A DNA stretch of 64,000 bases from [Scytonema hofmanni] UTEX 2349 (GCF_000582685.1 NZ_KK073768.1:1547600-1611599); one strand, 5' to 3'; counted from the first letter of the stretch, positions 41,193-49,937 are shown. The notes: a model not told the origin generated them from the sequence alone. Numbers and translations: made by a program.

Positions 41193-41399
41193 AGTAAAAT
41201 AAGAAAAAATTATCTAATATTTTCAATCAAATTTACAATGAATAATTACTTTTGTCTAGTAAGTTTTTAGCATTTGACTAAAAACGTACATTTCAATCTG
41301 AAAATTCCTTAAGTGTAGACCTACCATTCACCAACAGCAAAGAGCATCCTACCGCAGATTTCAGGTAAATGAAATACATGGGTAAAACCCAAAATCCTG

Positions 41400-41542
41400 T
41401 AGAGACGTTCCACCGGAACGTCTCTTTTTTCCCGGTGGAACGTCTCTTTTTTCCCGGTGGAACGTCTCTTTTTTCCCGGTGGAACGTCGCTTTTTTCCCG
41501 GTGGAACGTCGCTTTTTTCCCGGTGGAACGTCTCTTTTTTAT
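41400..41542. repeat. Tandem array derived from a palindromic repeat
   Basis: The array begins as a palindrome (GTAGAGACGTTCCACCGG then GGAACGTCTC) and continues as about five further units of a 22-base repeat, CGGTGGAACGTCTC plus a T-run and CC, with two units carrying GTCGC in place of GTCTC. It ends at the selO stop codon. Runs of T after each half-stem could terminate transcription on the plus strand. It is not a CRISPR array: no variable spacers. Confidence 0.9.
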
Positions 41543-42993
41543 TGACCCGACCGAATTTTTACAATTAACTCATAAAAAGGTTGCCAATTATCTTCTTGAG
41601 CGATCGCTTCCCAAACCGATTCAATCAGAGGTCTTAATAACGGTGTTTGCGGATTATAACGAGTTAAGCACTTACCAACCTTTTCTACCTCTTCAGCAGT
41701 TAAATTAGTCAAAATTCGATGATATATACCAGACCAATTGACAAATAACTCTGTTGCTCCTAAAGATTGCCCAATCTCAGAATCTCTGAGGATATCACTA
41801 GCATTATCTGCCCACTTGGTAGAAAAGCTGCTAGCCATTTCTGCAAAAAAGTGATGATAACTAACTGGATACATCTTTAAGAATTCAATAGTTGCCTTTA
41901 AAAGTTCTTCAGCTTCTGATATAGGCAACTGTTCAAAGCCTAATTTTTTCAACATCAAAGAGCGATATTCATTATGATAATGCTCATCAAAAGTTGAGAT
42001 TGCAAACTCCATGTCATCTTGAGCAAAAACACTCTTTAACGGTTCTTGAAGCATTTGTAAATTTAACTTACAAATACCTGGTTGCTGGCTGTAGCAGTAG
42101 CGCCCATAAGCATCGAAATACGCAGCGACAAAGTACGGATCGTAACTAGAAATAAATGCATAAGGTCCATAGTCAAAACTTTCACCCGTAATCGACATAT
42201 TGTCAGTATTTAAGACCGCATGACAAAAGCCCCCTGCCATCCATTGCGCTGCTAGTTCTGCTACTCGCTTAACTAATTCTGCATAAAATAAAGCGTATTT
42301 ATCTTCTCTAGTTATTAAATGTGAGTAATACTGTTCGATTACGTGGTCTAAAAGCCTTTTGGTTAAATCTGGACGTTTAAAATAGTGCAGTCGCTCAAAA
42401 GTGCCAAAGCGAATATGAGATTTGCTCATTCTGATCATTACTGATGAGCGAGTCGGAGAAGGTTCATCACCACGCCACAAAGATAAACCTGTTTCAATCA
42501 AGCTTAAACAGCGCGAGGTTCGCACACCCATATAATGCAGCGCTTCTGCCGCAAGAACTTCCCGCATACCACCTTTGAGTGTGAGCATTCCATCTCCACC
42601 ACGGGAGTAAGGCGTTCTGCCAGAACCTTTTGTGCCAAAATCGTACAATTCGCCATCAGTGCCGCGTACTTGCCCGTAGAGAAAGCCTCTGCCGTCACCT
42701 AAGCGGGAATTGTATTCACCGAATTGATAGCCGTGGTAACGCAGCGCTAACAATGGTTTCCGCCCAACGAATTTGCCAAAGGCGACGATAAAATCTTCGT
42801 CTGATACGAGTTGGGGATCTAGCCCCAAACGCGGCAGAAGTTCGTCGTTACGCCACCGCAGGATGTGTTGGGGAAATTCTGCTGCTGCAACTTCGTCGTA
42901 GTAGTCATCGCCCAGAGATTCTAAAGCTGGTTCGTAGTTGAGAGCAACAAAAGGATTGTTAGAAGCGTCGTTTTGAGTTTCAGCCAAAGTCAT
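41539..42993 (-). CDS. selO: Protein adenylyltransferase SelO (YdiU family)
   Basis: A pseudokinase-fold enzyme of 484 residues that attaches AMP to proteins in redox stress. GYQFGEYNSRLGDGRGFLYGQ, DFGTKGSGRTPYSRGGDGMLTLKGGMREVLAAEAL and HAVLNTDNMSITGESFDYGPYAF are near-diagnostic SelO blocks, including the metal-binding Asn/Asp pair. I choose the ATG at 42993 (MTLAETQNDASNNPFVALNY): it gives the usual length, whereas a 43167 start would add 58 foreign residues and overlap the divergent SMI1 gene. Confidence 0.92.
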   Translation of the reverse strand: MTLAETQNDASNNPFVALNYEPALESLGDDYYDEVAAAEFPQHILRWRNDELLPRLGLDPQLVSDEDFIVAFGKFVGRKPLLALRYHGYQFGEYNSRLGDGRGFLYGQVRGTDGELYDFGTKGSGRTPYSRGGDGMLTLKGGMREVLAAEALHYMGVRTSRCLSLIETGLSLWRGDEPSPTRSSVMIRMSKSHIRFGTFERLHYFKRPDLTKRLLDHVIEQYYSHLITREDKYALFYAELVKRVAELAAQWMAGGFCHAVLNTDNMSITGESFDYGPYAFISSYDPYFVAAYFDAYGRYCYSQQPGICKLNLQMLQEPLKSVFAQDDMEFAISTFDEHYHNEYRSLMLKKLGFEQLPISEAEELLKATIEFLKMYPVSYHHFFAEMASSFSTKWADNASDILRDSEIGQSLGATELFVNWSGIYHRILTNLTAEEVEKVGKCLTRYNPQTPLLRPLIESVWEAIAQEDNWQPFYELIVKIRSGQ

Positions 42994-43128
42994 TACGAGC
43001 CAAACTTGATATATTCTTTCTTTAATACTACCTCTGGTGGGGAATGACAGCACTTTTATTAGCTTTAATTGAACAAGGCTCGCTAAAATTTGTCTATGGC
43101 AGCGCAACTTTAAATTCTGGAGCGCAAA

Positions 43129-43785
43129 ATGGATAAACTTTGGCAAATAAGAAACAAGTTGACTCAATTAGCAATTTTAGATACAACATTTCAGGTTTTT
43201 GGTTCAGAATCACACCAATATCAATTCAATTCTTGCTTGGAGGAAGGAGAAATTCAAGCTTTTGAATTCAAATATAATATTCGCCTACCCTGTGAATATC
43301 GAAACTTTTTGTTAGAAGTTGGTAATGGCGGTACTGGACCAGGATACGGTTTATACAGACTACCAGACTTGGAAAATGAAACTCAAATAACAGCAATACC
43401 GAGTAAAAAAAATGAAGGTTTATTGTGCAAACCATTTCCCTTAAAAGAGGCGTGGAATGATTTAACTTTGATGATGAAAGACAAAGCTGATTGCGAGAGC
43501 AACCCTTACTTTGATAACAAATTTGTACAGGGAACTATCACCATTGCACATTATGGTTGTGGGATTTACGCTATCTTAGTTGTGACTGGAGAACAAGAGG
43601 GAAAAATTTGGATAGATGACCGGACTAATGATGCTGGAATTTATCCTGCTACTTTAAATTTTTGTCATTATTTCCATGCAGACGATCCAGATGACTTTCA
43701 ATCATGTGAAGAAGAACAGGAACCTTTGAGTTTTTATGATTGGTATGAAGACTGGCTCAACCAAAGTCTACTGCAAGTTTTCTAG
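43129..43785 (+). CDS. SMI1/KNR4 family protein
   Basis: A 218-residue protein with the SMI1/KNR4 (SUKH) fold: CLEEGEIQAFEFKYNIRLPCEYRNFLLEVGNGGTGPGYGLYRL is the diagnostic opening, and GTITIAHYGCGIYAILVVTGEQEGKIWIDDR the second block. Many SUKH proteins are immunity partners for polymorphic toxins; others are cytoplasmic regulators. No toxin gene is adjacent, so the role here is open. It is divergent from selO. Confidence 0.85.
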   Translation: MDKLWQIRNKLTQLAILDTTFQVFGSESHQYQFNSCLEEGEIQAFEFKYNIRLPCEYRNFLLEVGNGGTGPGYGLYRLPDLENETQITAIPSKKNEGLLCKPFPLKEAWNDLTLMMKDKADCESNPYFDNKFVQGTITIAHYGCGIYAILVVTGEQEGKIWIDDRTNDAGIYPATLNFCHYFHADDPDDFQSCEEEQEPLSFYDWYEDWLNQSLLQVF

Positions 43786-43841
43786 GTATCGCCTAATTTA
43801 GGCGTATGGGTGCATTTTATACGATTTTGGATTTTAGATTT

Positions 43842-44408
43842 TTAAGCTTGCCAATTAGGATTTATGAGACTCGTCAGGATGTGGTCTTGCCATTGCCCAT
43901 TAATTAACAAGTAATCTCTAGCATACCCTTCTACAAAAAATCCTAGCCTTTTTAACAAATTGCCGCTACGCTGATTGTGAGGCATATAGTTTGCCATTAT
44001 TCGGTGTAAATTTAATTGTTGAAAGACATATTCAATTGCTGCATTTAGTGCTTCTGTCATATAACCTTTACTTTGTTCATTTTCGGCAATACTGTATCCT
44101 ACAGAGCAAAATTGAGCCGCTCCCCGAATAATGTTACGAAAGTTGATATTGCCGATAATTGTTGTTGGTTCTGATTTGACAAAAATAAACAGTTTTAATG
44201 CTAGATCATTAATAAATTCTTGTAAATCTATTTCTACTTGTATCTGCCAATATTCTTGTGTGAAGAATTTTTCGTTCCACTGAGGATAGAATGGTGTTAG
44301 ATAAGTTTTGTTGTGTGTGAAGTAGTTTATAATTTGGGGTATATCTTCTTTGGTTGCTAGTCGTAATAATAGGCGATCGCTTGTGATCAATGGCGGTTCT
44401 AATATCAT
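43842..44408 (-). CDS. GNAT family N-acetyltransferase (RimJ-like)
   Basis: A 188-residue GNAT acetyltransferase. SDRLLLRLATKEDIPQIINYF is the RimJ/RimL-type start; CSVGYSIAENEQSKGYMTEAL carries the acetyl-CoA-binding Q/RXXGX(G/A) region in altered form (EQSKGYM); HRIMANYMPHNQRSGNLLKRLGF is the fourth conserved block. Likely acetylates an amino group of a protein or small molecule. It is divergent from trmFO with only 29 bases between starts, so the promoters overlap. Confidence 0.85.
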   Translation of the reverse strand: MILEPPLITSDRLLLRLATKEDIPQIINYFTHNKTYLTPFYPQWNEKFFTQEYWQIQVEIDLQEFINDLALKLFIFVKSEPTTIIGNINFRNIIRGAAQFCSVGYSIAENEQSKGYMTEALNAAIEYVFQQLNLHRIMANYMPHNQRSGNLLKRLGFFVEGYARDYLLINGQWQDHILTSLINPNWQA

Positions 44409-44437
44409 AGAAATATGAAGGAATTAAAAATTTAACT

Positions 44438-45751
44438 ATGCAACAACCGATACAAGTGATTGGAGGTGGACTAGCGGGAACAGAAGCAGCGTGGCAAATA
44501 GCGTCTGCGGGAGTGCCGGTGATTTTTTGGGAAATGCGACCAAAACGCTTTAGTCCGGCACATCATACAGAACATTTGGCAGAGTTGGTATGTAGTAATT
44601 CCTTTGGGGCAATGGCAAGCGATCGCTGTGCCGGTCTATTACATGAAGAACTGCGACAACTCAATTCTATCGTCATTTCCAAAGCTGATGAACACGCTGT
44701 TCCCGCAGGTGGTGCGCTAGCTGTAGATAGAGGACAATTTAGCCAAGATTTAACCGAAACTTTAGCTAAACATCCTTTAATTGATTTCCGTCGCGGGGAA
44801 GTAAGCGCGATTCCTGAAGGAATTGTGGTCTTAGCAACAGGTCCATTAACTAGTCCCGATTTGGCGGAAGATTTGCGACGCTTCAGTGGGATGGAATATC
44901 TCAGCTTTTTTGATGCTGCTAGCCCGATTGTTGTGGGAGAATCGATTAATCGCGATATTGCTTTTATGGCGTCGCGCTACGACAAAGGCGAAGCTGCTTA
45001 TTTGAACTGTCCGATGAATAAAGAACAGTATTTGCGGTTTTGGGAAGAACTCCGTAAAGCTGAACAAACTGAATTAAAAGATTTTGAACGAGAAACAGCA
45101 AAGTTTTTTGAAGCTTGTTTGCCAATTGAAGAACAGGCACGACGCGGTGAAGATACCATGCGTTATGGTCCGCTTAAGCCTGTAGGATTGTCAGATAGTC
45201 GCACTGGGGAACGTCCTTACGCTGTGGTGCAGTTGCGCCAAGAAGATAAAGCCGGTCAACTTTGGAATATGGTAGGATTTCAAACTAATCTGCGTTGGGG
45301 CGAACAAAAGCGAGTATTTCAGCTAATTCCCGGTTTGGAAAATGCCGAGTTTGTCCGTTTGGGTGTGATGCACCGCAACACCTTTATTAATGCCCCACAG
45401 TTGATGTCTGCAAGTTTGCAATTTAAGCAGCGCCCAACTTTACTTGCAGCTGGGCAGTTGATTGGTACTGAAGGCTACACCGCAGCATCTGCCGGTGGTT
45501 GGCTGGCGGGAACGAATGCAGCCCGGTTAGCGTTGGGTAAAGAAGCTTTGACGCTACCAAATACAACGATGATGGGGGCATTGTTTGAGTTTATTAGTTC
45601 CGCTTCACCAAAGCATTTTCAACCGATGCCGCCAAATTTCGGGATTATACCAGAGTTGGGTGTTAAAGTCAAGAGTAAACCGGAGCGTTACGGACGTTAT
45701 CGCGATCGCTCTTTAGCTGACCTTGCTGCATGGAAAGCTAATCAGTTATAG
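44438..45751 (+). CDS. trmFO: Folate-dependent tRNA m5U54 methyltransferase TrmFO
   Basis: A 437-residue flavoprotein that makes 5-methyluridine at position 54 of tRNA using methylenetetrahydrofolate. PIQVIGGGLAGTEAAWQIASAGVPV is the FAD-binding loop; ELVCSNSFGA, CPMNKEQYLRFWEEL, MRYGPLKPVGLSD and QLIGTEGYTAASAGGWLAGTNAARL are family blocks. Length and sequence are typical and complete. Confidence 0.97.
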   Translation: MQQPIQVIGGGLAGTEAAWQIASAGVPVIFWEMRPKRFSPAHHTEHLAELVCSNSFGAMASDRCAGLLHEELRQLNSIVISKADEHAVPAGGALAVDRGQFSQDLTETLAKHPLIDFRRGEVSAIPEGIVVLATGPLTSPDLAEDLRRFSGMEYLSFFDAASPIVVGESINRDIAFMASRYDKGEAAYLNCPMNKEQYLRFWEELRKAEQTELKDFERETAKFFEACLPIEEQARRGEDTMRYGPLKPVGLSDSRTGERPYAVVQLRQEDKAGQLWNMVGFQTNLRWGEQKRVFQLIPGLENAEFVRLGVMHRNTFINAPQLMSASLQFKQRPTLLAAGQLIGTEGYTAASAGGWLAGTNAARLALGKEALTLPNTTMMGALFEFISSASPKHFQPMPPNFGIIPELGVKVKSKPERYGRYRDRSLADLAAWKANQL

Positions 45752-45784
45752 GTCATATCATGGGAGCGCAAATCACACATATCT

Positions 45785-45813
45785 GTAGAGACGTTCCAAT
45801 GGAACGTCTCTAC
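45785..45813. repeat. 29-bp palindrome, GTAGAGACGTTCC type
   Basis: Perfect 13-base arms (GTAGAGACGTTCC and GGAACGTCTCTAC) around AAT, between the convergent trmFO and patatin genes. Likely doubles as a terminator hairpin. Confidence 0.9.
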
Positions 45814-45854
45814 GAGGGTTGCGATGTTTTTGTTAAGTAATTTTTAGGTTTTAA

Positions 45855-47186
45855 TTATTTGCTAAATGTTACCAGTACCTCTTCTCGAATAAATTTTTTG
45901 ATTGCTTTTTGTACTTCTGAGGATTCATTCTTTTTATCGCCATTAATGTATTTTACAGCAGCCTCTTTCAACACTTGTATATTGCCCAAGCTAGCATTAG
46001 CCATATCGTTATCAATTCTTTTTTTAATTAATGAATTTTTTCGTAAATATTTGTTCTCGATTACAGGCTTCTGAGCAAATTCTTTCAAGGCTGAAAGAAT
46101 GTCTTGGTTTGGAGTAATTTTTTGCCCTTTTAATACTTCTTTACACATTTTGTTATATAACTCATTACCTTCCTGTATATCTTCTTTTATATACACAGTT
46201 TGATTTAATTCAAATTGAAGACGTAAATATTTTTCTTCTCCCATTAAGCTTTTGCAAATTCTATCCTGAAGTTCTCCTTGACCAGCCATAAATACATTAG
46301 AAATGCGAGTTCCCCATCCTATTAGTCCCCAACCTCTCATCTTTTTAAATTCATATGGTTCGGTATCTTGACCAGCTCCAATCGAAAGTAAGGATATATT
46401 TTCGAGTTTATAGCCCAAATCTAAGGCATGAGCGATCGCGCATAGAGAAGGATTGTTAGCAGTTACTCCACCATCAACATGGGGAAAACTCCATTGTGTT
46501 CGTATCTCCTCTCCTTTTTCATTTTTTATTATTTTCTTTTCATCGTAGTTTGCATATAGATATTCTTCATGGTCTAATTCAAATCCAGGAAAGAAGGTAG
46601 GAGCAGATGCAGAACTAACACAAATCTTCCAAAGAGGTTGCTTTAAGTACCACGGAAGTTCGTTACGAGCTTTTTTTCGATCATAGTAATTAGTAAAAAA
46701 AGTTGTATTTCTGTATAATGTATCGTAAGCAAGAATTAACAAAATTGGTTTAGGAATTTCTTGTCCTTCATTTTTACCTACATCTTTTAAGGTAACTTCT
46801 TTTCCATTTATTGTTAAAACTTTTTTTAAAACCTTAATTAAGCCTTCGTTATCATATTTAGGCGAAGATAATCCATATTTTAAAATTATTTTTGCTCTTT
46901 TTACTATATTGAAAACACTCCAAAAACCATGATAGGGAAATATTGTTTCTCCCTCCTTCTCATACATTTCAATCAAATCTTTTATTGGTTTACCAATCGC
47001 AACACCTGCTGCTAAAAGAGAGCCAGTAGAAGTCCCAGCAATCATATCAAAGTGTTCTAGTAAACTTGTACCTTTCTCTTCTAACTCTTTTTCTACTTGT
47101 TGAAGTATAAGAGCTGATATTATCCCACGAATACCACCACCATCTAAACTGAGAATTCTGAATGGTTTGTCGCTGTTATTTACCAT
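45855..47186 (-). CDS. Patatin-like phospholipase
   Basis: A 443-residue patatin. FRILSLDGGGIRGIISALIL holds the oxyanion-hole glycines, MIAGTSTGSLLAAGVA the GXSXG nucleophile Ser, and HVDGGVTANNPSLCAIAHAL the DGG catalytic Asp. The dyad is complete, so it should be an active lipid acyl hydrolase. C-terminal part (residues 300-443) is helical and unrecognised. Patatins of similar type act as CBASS effectors (CapV), but no cyclase gene is nearby, so this one probably works alone. Mildly AT-richer than its neighbours. Confidence 0.9.
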   Translation of the reverse strand: MVNNSDKPFRILSLDGGGIRGIISALILQQVEKELEEKGTSLLEHFDMIAGTSTGSLLAAGVAIGKPIKDLIEMYEKEGETIFPYHGFWSVFNIVKRAKIILKYGLSSPKYDNEGLIKVLKKVLTINGKEVTLKDVGKNEGQEIPKPILLILAYDTLYRNTTFFTNYYDRKKARNELPWYLKQPLWKICVSSASAPTFFPGFELDHEEYLYANYDEKKIIKNEKGEEIRTQWSFPHVDGGVTANNPSLCAIAHALDLGYKLENISLLSIGAGQDTEPYEFKKMRGWGLIGWGTRISNVFMAGQGELQDRICKSLMGEEKYLRLQFELNQTVYIKEDIQEGNELYNKMCKEVLKGQKITPNQDILSALKEFAQKPVIENKYLRKNSLIKKRIDNDMANASLGNIQVLKEAAVKYINGDKKNESSEVQKAIKKFIREEVLVTFSK

Positions 47187-47369
47187 GATTATTTCCTAAA
47201 AATTAATGATTTTGAAAGCTTAAAATCAGACCAAAAGACCATAACCTTTTAGTTTCACCATATGTTCAAAATGGTCACGAACAAGGTAAAAGTAAAGTTA
47301 CAAGCAAAGGGCAAAAATCACTACCGTAAGAGGATGTTTGAAAAGTCCTCTTGTTGGTAGCAAAACGTT

Positions 47370-47452
47370 TTAGATCCCCCTAAATCCCCCTTAAAAGGGG
47401 GACTTTAATTCCGGTTCCCCCCTTTTTAAGGGGGGTTAGGGGGGATCAACAA
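47370..47452. repeat. Inverted repeat of GGGGGATC/CCCCCTAAATCCCC type
   Basis: GATCCCCCTAAATCCCCC pairs with GGGGGGTTAGGGGGGATC at the far end, with TTAAAAGGGGGACTTTAATT in between. This is a well-known small dispersed element of cyanobacterial genomes, perhaps mobilised in trans. Confidence 0.85.
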
Positions 47453-47911
47453 GTGCCTAAAATCACAGTTAACTACTTTTCAAACAACCTCTAATGGAGT
47501 AGTACGAATCCTAGACTGGAGAGCGGTTTTCAAGTCAGACTCTTAAATTATTCTTGAATGTTGAGTTCTGTAACACTCATATCACGGTAATTTGTAGTTC
47601 GTAATTGGTAATTTTCCCATAACCAAGTTAGGTTTTTGTACTTTAATAGATTGAGGGATTTTTCTCCCTCTTGATTACGAATTGCGAATTACGAATTATT
47701 TGCTCACTACCCTTCAGCCAAACAGTTTAAATGCAGCAATCAGATTTACCCTTCAGTGATTATACTTAAATAAATATTAAAGTTTGTAAATGGTTGTGGT
47801 TTTGCCTCAGCCTCAAATTATATTTTTATTACTGAAAAAATACTTCATCAGCTGCTGTCATCCTTATGTTACAAAGCAGACAAAATTGATAAATACCGCT
47901 TTTGAGTGAGT

Positions 47912-47985
47912 AAATCAAAGGAGTGGGAATAATCTTTATGATATTTGTGATTATTTGAACAACATGAAAGTGCGATCGCTTCCAA
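47912..47985. repeat. Left copy of a 74-bp direct repeat flanking a glycosyltransferase gene
   Basis: Reads AATCAAAGGAGTGGGAATAA through TGCGATCGCTTCCAA. It matches 49681-49755 over its whole length with only about six differences (for example GTGGGAATAA versus GTGGCAATAA, ATGAAAGTG versus ATGATAGTG). The copies bracket the gene at 48033-49181 in the same orientation. Confidence 0.85.
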
Positions 47986-48032
47986 AAATTCTGATATTTT
48001 GCGGCATTTTATGTATATTCTAGCGTTATTCT

Positions 48033-49181
48033 TCAACCAAAACTTACCGTAGCTGTTAAAAGTTCTTTTATAGTCTTACTTGTCACTGACCAATTTAGCC
48101 GGGACTGATATTCTTGAAACGAAGACAAGGCTAAAGATTTATATTTAGAATAATCTTGAAATAAATCCAAAATATATTCACAATATTCTGTAACATCGGC
48201 ATATGAAGAGAAGAGTTTGCCATTTATTCCATCTTTGACTGCTGTTGGAATACCGCCAATATTAGTTGCTAATGACGGAGTGCCAAAAGAACTTGCTTCG
48301 CAAAACACAATACCATAACTCTCTGCCATTGAAGGCATAATTAAAAAATGAGACTCAGCTAATAACTTTTCAATTTTTTGAAGCCCGCTACTTTCAAATT
48401 TATTGATAAATCCTAATGTTTTGACAAAGTTCGGAAGAGTTTCGTTTATTTCAGGTTGACATCCAACAATAGTTAATGTTGTCTCTAGACCTAACCTATT
48501 TAACTCTTTAGCTATCTTGTAAGTAATCTCTCCTCCTTTTCTGAACCAGTCAATACCAATAAATAACAAATTACATTTTTCTGAACTTCTAGAGTTAATA
48601 ATATCAATTACATCATTAATACTTCTGTTACAGGCAATATTTGCTCCCAGAGGAACTACTTTAACCTTCTTTTCATCAACTTCATAATTATTAATAGCTG
48701 TTTTATACGCCCATTCCGATGAAAAAATAGCAAGTTTACATTTATCTAATGCTAGTTGCTCCATGCGATTTCCAAGTTTTATAGATTCTGGAGAAAGATT
48801 GCGAAACATAGGATAATCGCTTTGACCTGAGAAAGTGCAATCCCACATATACACTATTGGTTTCTTTGTTTCTAGATAAGCAATTTGAGATGTCCCTAAG
48901 CTGAATATCATATCTGCATCAGAACTGGCTAACTTATCAGAAACTTCTTGAGCATATTTCTTGAGGACAGTTGGTTGTACCCAAGTAAGACGATCTTTTT
49001 TGAATAGTTTTTTATGTAGACGAGTTTTAAAATCACTTACTACTGAAGATTTACGTTTGAGTGGTCCAATATACTCAAGTGAGATAGATTGATTTTCAAG
49101 GGATTTAGCCAGGTGATAACTACTGCCTGACCAACTCGTCATGTCTAATGGCTCAAAGGTTGTTACGTAAGCTAGTTTCAT
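48033..49181 (-). CDS. Glycosyltransferase family 4 (isolated)
   Basis: A 382-residue GT-B transferase. MKLAYVTTFEPLDMTSWSGSSYHLAKSL begins the acceptor domain; VVPLGANIACN, NLLFIGIDWFRKGGEITYK and the EX7E signature ESYGIVFCEASSFGTP form the donor domain. It resembles family 4 enzymes that add mannose or glucose in lipopolysaccharide or glycolipid synthesis. It has no polysaccharide neighbours, is bracketed by direct repeats, and a fragment of another glycosyltransferase lies just upstream, pointing to a rearranged locus. A PHO-box-like repeat lies about 290 bases upstream. Confidence 0.85.
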   Translation of the reverse strand: MKLAYVTTFEPLDMTSWSGSSYHLAKSLENQSISLEYIGPLKRKSSVVSDFKTRLHKKLFKKDRLTWVQPTVLKKYAQEVSDKLASSDADMIFSLGTSQIAYLETKKPIVYMWDCTFSGQSDYPMFRNLSPESIKLGNRMEQLALDKCKLAIFSSEWAYKTAINNYEVDEKKVKVVPLGANIACNRSINDVIDIINSRSSEKCNLLFIGIDWFRKGGEITYKIAKELNRLGLETTLTIVGCQPEINETLPNFVKTLGFINKFESSGLQKIEKLLAESHFLIMPSMAESYGIVFCEASSFGTPSLATNIGGIPTAVKDGINGKLFSSYADVTEYCEYILDLFQDYSKYKSLALSSFQEYQSRLNWSVTSKTIKELLTATVSFG

Positions 49182-49468
49182 GATTAATGCCTTTTAATAG
49201 CTAAGGATTATTAATATTCACCCAGTTTTGATTAGATAAGGCAATGTGAAACTTCAGATAGAATTTGATTAATCAAGTTATACAGTTTGAATGAATCTCA
49301 TATCATCTTCGGTAAATTACTTACGATATAAAATCTTCATAGCCTTTATGTTTACAGATTTAATTGTAAGTATTTAAGCGAATCTGATATTCTTGTGTTT
49401 ATTTGTAAAACTTTATTTTTGACTACTTAATAATAGTACCAGCGTCATCAACGCGGAAGGTTTTTGTT

Positions 49469-49487
49469 AGGTTAAAATTAGGTAAAA
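49469..49487 (-). promoter_or_regulatory. PHO-box-like tandem repeat
   Basis: On the minus strand TTTTACCT, three bases, TTTAACCT: two 8-base units with 11-base spacing, close to the cyanobacterial PHO box (CTTAACCT repeats). A third weaker unit (AGGAATTA on the plus strand) follows. It could control the glycosyltransferase at 48033-49181, though 282 bases upstream is far. Confidence 0.4.
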
Positions 49488-49521
49488 TTAGGAATTAGGT
49501 CTATTAGACATAGGAGTGAAA

Positions 49522-49560
49522 CCTTTGTAGAGACCTAGCAGTGCTAAGACTCTACAAAGG
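49522..49560. repeat. Degenerate palindrome of the GTAGAGACG family
   Basis: CCTTTGTAGAG and CTCTACAAAGG arms are perfect, while the inner part (ACCTAGCAGTGCTAAGA) has drifted. Confidence 0.75.
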
Positions 49561-49586
49561 TTTATAACACATCATTAAATTCGGTC

Positions 49587-49632
49587 GATGTCTATTAGAT
49601 AAATTAACGGGGTTGTAAACAACGATCGCTGT
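49587..49632 (-). pseudogene. Fragment of a glycosyltransferase gene homologous to the one at 8205-9446
   Basis: On the plus strand CTATTAGATAAATTAACGGG then GTTGTAAACAACGATCGCT matches CTATTGGATAGATTAACGGG then GTTGTGAACAACG(AG)CGATCGCT inside the HEP-cluster transferase near 8835. Read on the minus strand it gives VVYNPVNLSNR against VVHNPVNLSNR. Only about 15 codons survive, with a two-base deletion. The nearby GACATCGACCGAATTTA part recurs at 56818, so it belongs to a repeat, not to the gene. Confidence 0.55.
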
Positions 49633-49680
49633 ATCAGTGTAATCTTTGTGTTAGAAAAAGGCTGAAAAATTGATACACGT

Positions 49681-49755
49681 AATCAAAAGAGTGGCAATAA
49701 TCTTTATGGTATTTGTGATTATTTGAACAACATGATAGTGCGATCGCTTTCCAAT
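49681..49755. repeat. Right copy of the 74-bp direct repeat
   Basis: AATCAAAAGAGTGGCAATAA through TGCGATCGCTTTCCAA, the partner of 47912-47985. Confidence 0.85.
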
Positions 49756-49864
49756 TTCTCTGAAGTGCGAAAAGATTGTTAACCCGTAGATCCGATGAAT
49801 TATCTCTGTTAACCGGATTTATGTTGAACTTATAGCACTTATATGTTATAGTAGACAATAATAT

Positions 49865-49937
49865 GGGCGCGTGGCTCAGTGGATAGAGCAACAGATTCCG
49901 GTTCTGTCGGTCGGGGGTTCAAATCCCTCCGCGCTCG
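49865..49937 (+). tRNA. tRNA-Arg (anticodon CCG)
   Basis: A 73-base cloverleaf: acceptor GGGCGCG pairing with CGCGCTC (one G-U), D arm GCTC/GAGC, anticodon stem ACAGA/TCTGT enclosing the loop TTCCGGT with anticodon CCG for Arg codon CGG, T arm GGGGGTTCAAATCCCTC (one mismatch), discriminator G. CCA is not encoded. A T-run directly downstream can terminate transcription. Confidence 0.93.

Larger units (their letters stand above)
47187..48032. other. Intergenic region with several repeat families
   Basis: 846 bases with no credible gene. It includes an inverted repeat of G/C tracts (47370-47452), the pair GTAGTTCGTAATTGG and GAATTACGAATTACGAATTATT (47594-47699), and the left copy of a 74-base direct repeat (47912-47985) whose partner lies beyond the next gene. 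Confidence 0.6.
49182..49864. other. Intergenic region with PHO-like repeat, palindrome, gene fragment and direct repeat
   Basis: 683 bases without an intact gene: a PHO-box-like repeat at 49469-49487, a degenerate palindrome at 49522-49560, a fragment of a glycosyltransferase coding sequence at 49587-49632, and the right direct repeat at 49681-49755, ending at the tRNA. Confidence 0.6.

Noticed and set aside
41400..41542. Possible CRISPR array
   Set aside because: Units are contiguous 22-base tandem repeats with no variable spacers and no cas genes nearby.
42994..43167. Extended N-terminus of SelO
   Set aside because: The extra 58 residues are not SelO-like and would overlap the divergent SMI1 gene; the ATG at 42993 gives the usual length.
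45855..47186. CBASS operon with patatin effector
   Set aside because: No CD-NTase, ubiquitin-like machinery or HORMA/TRIP13 gene beside the patatin.
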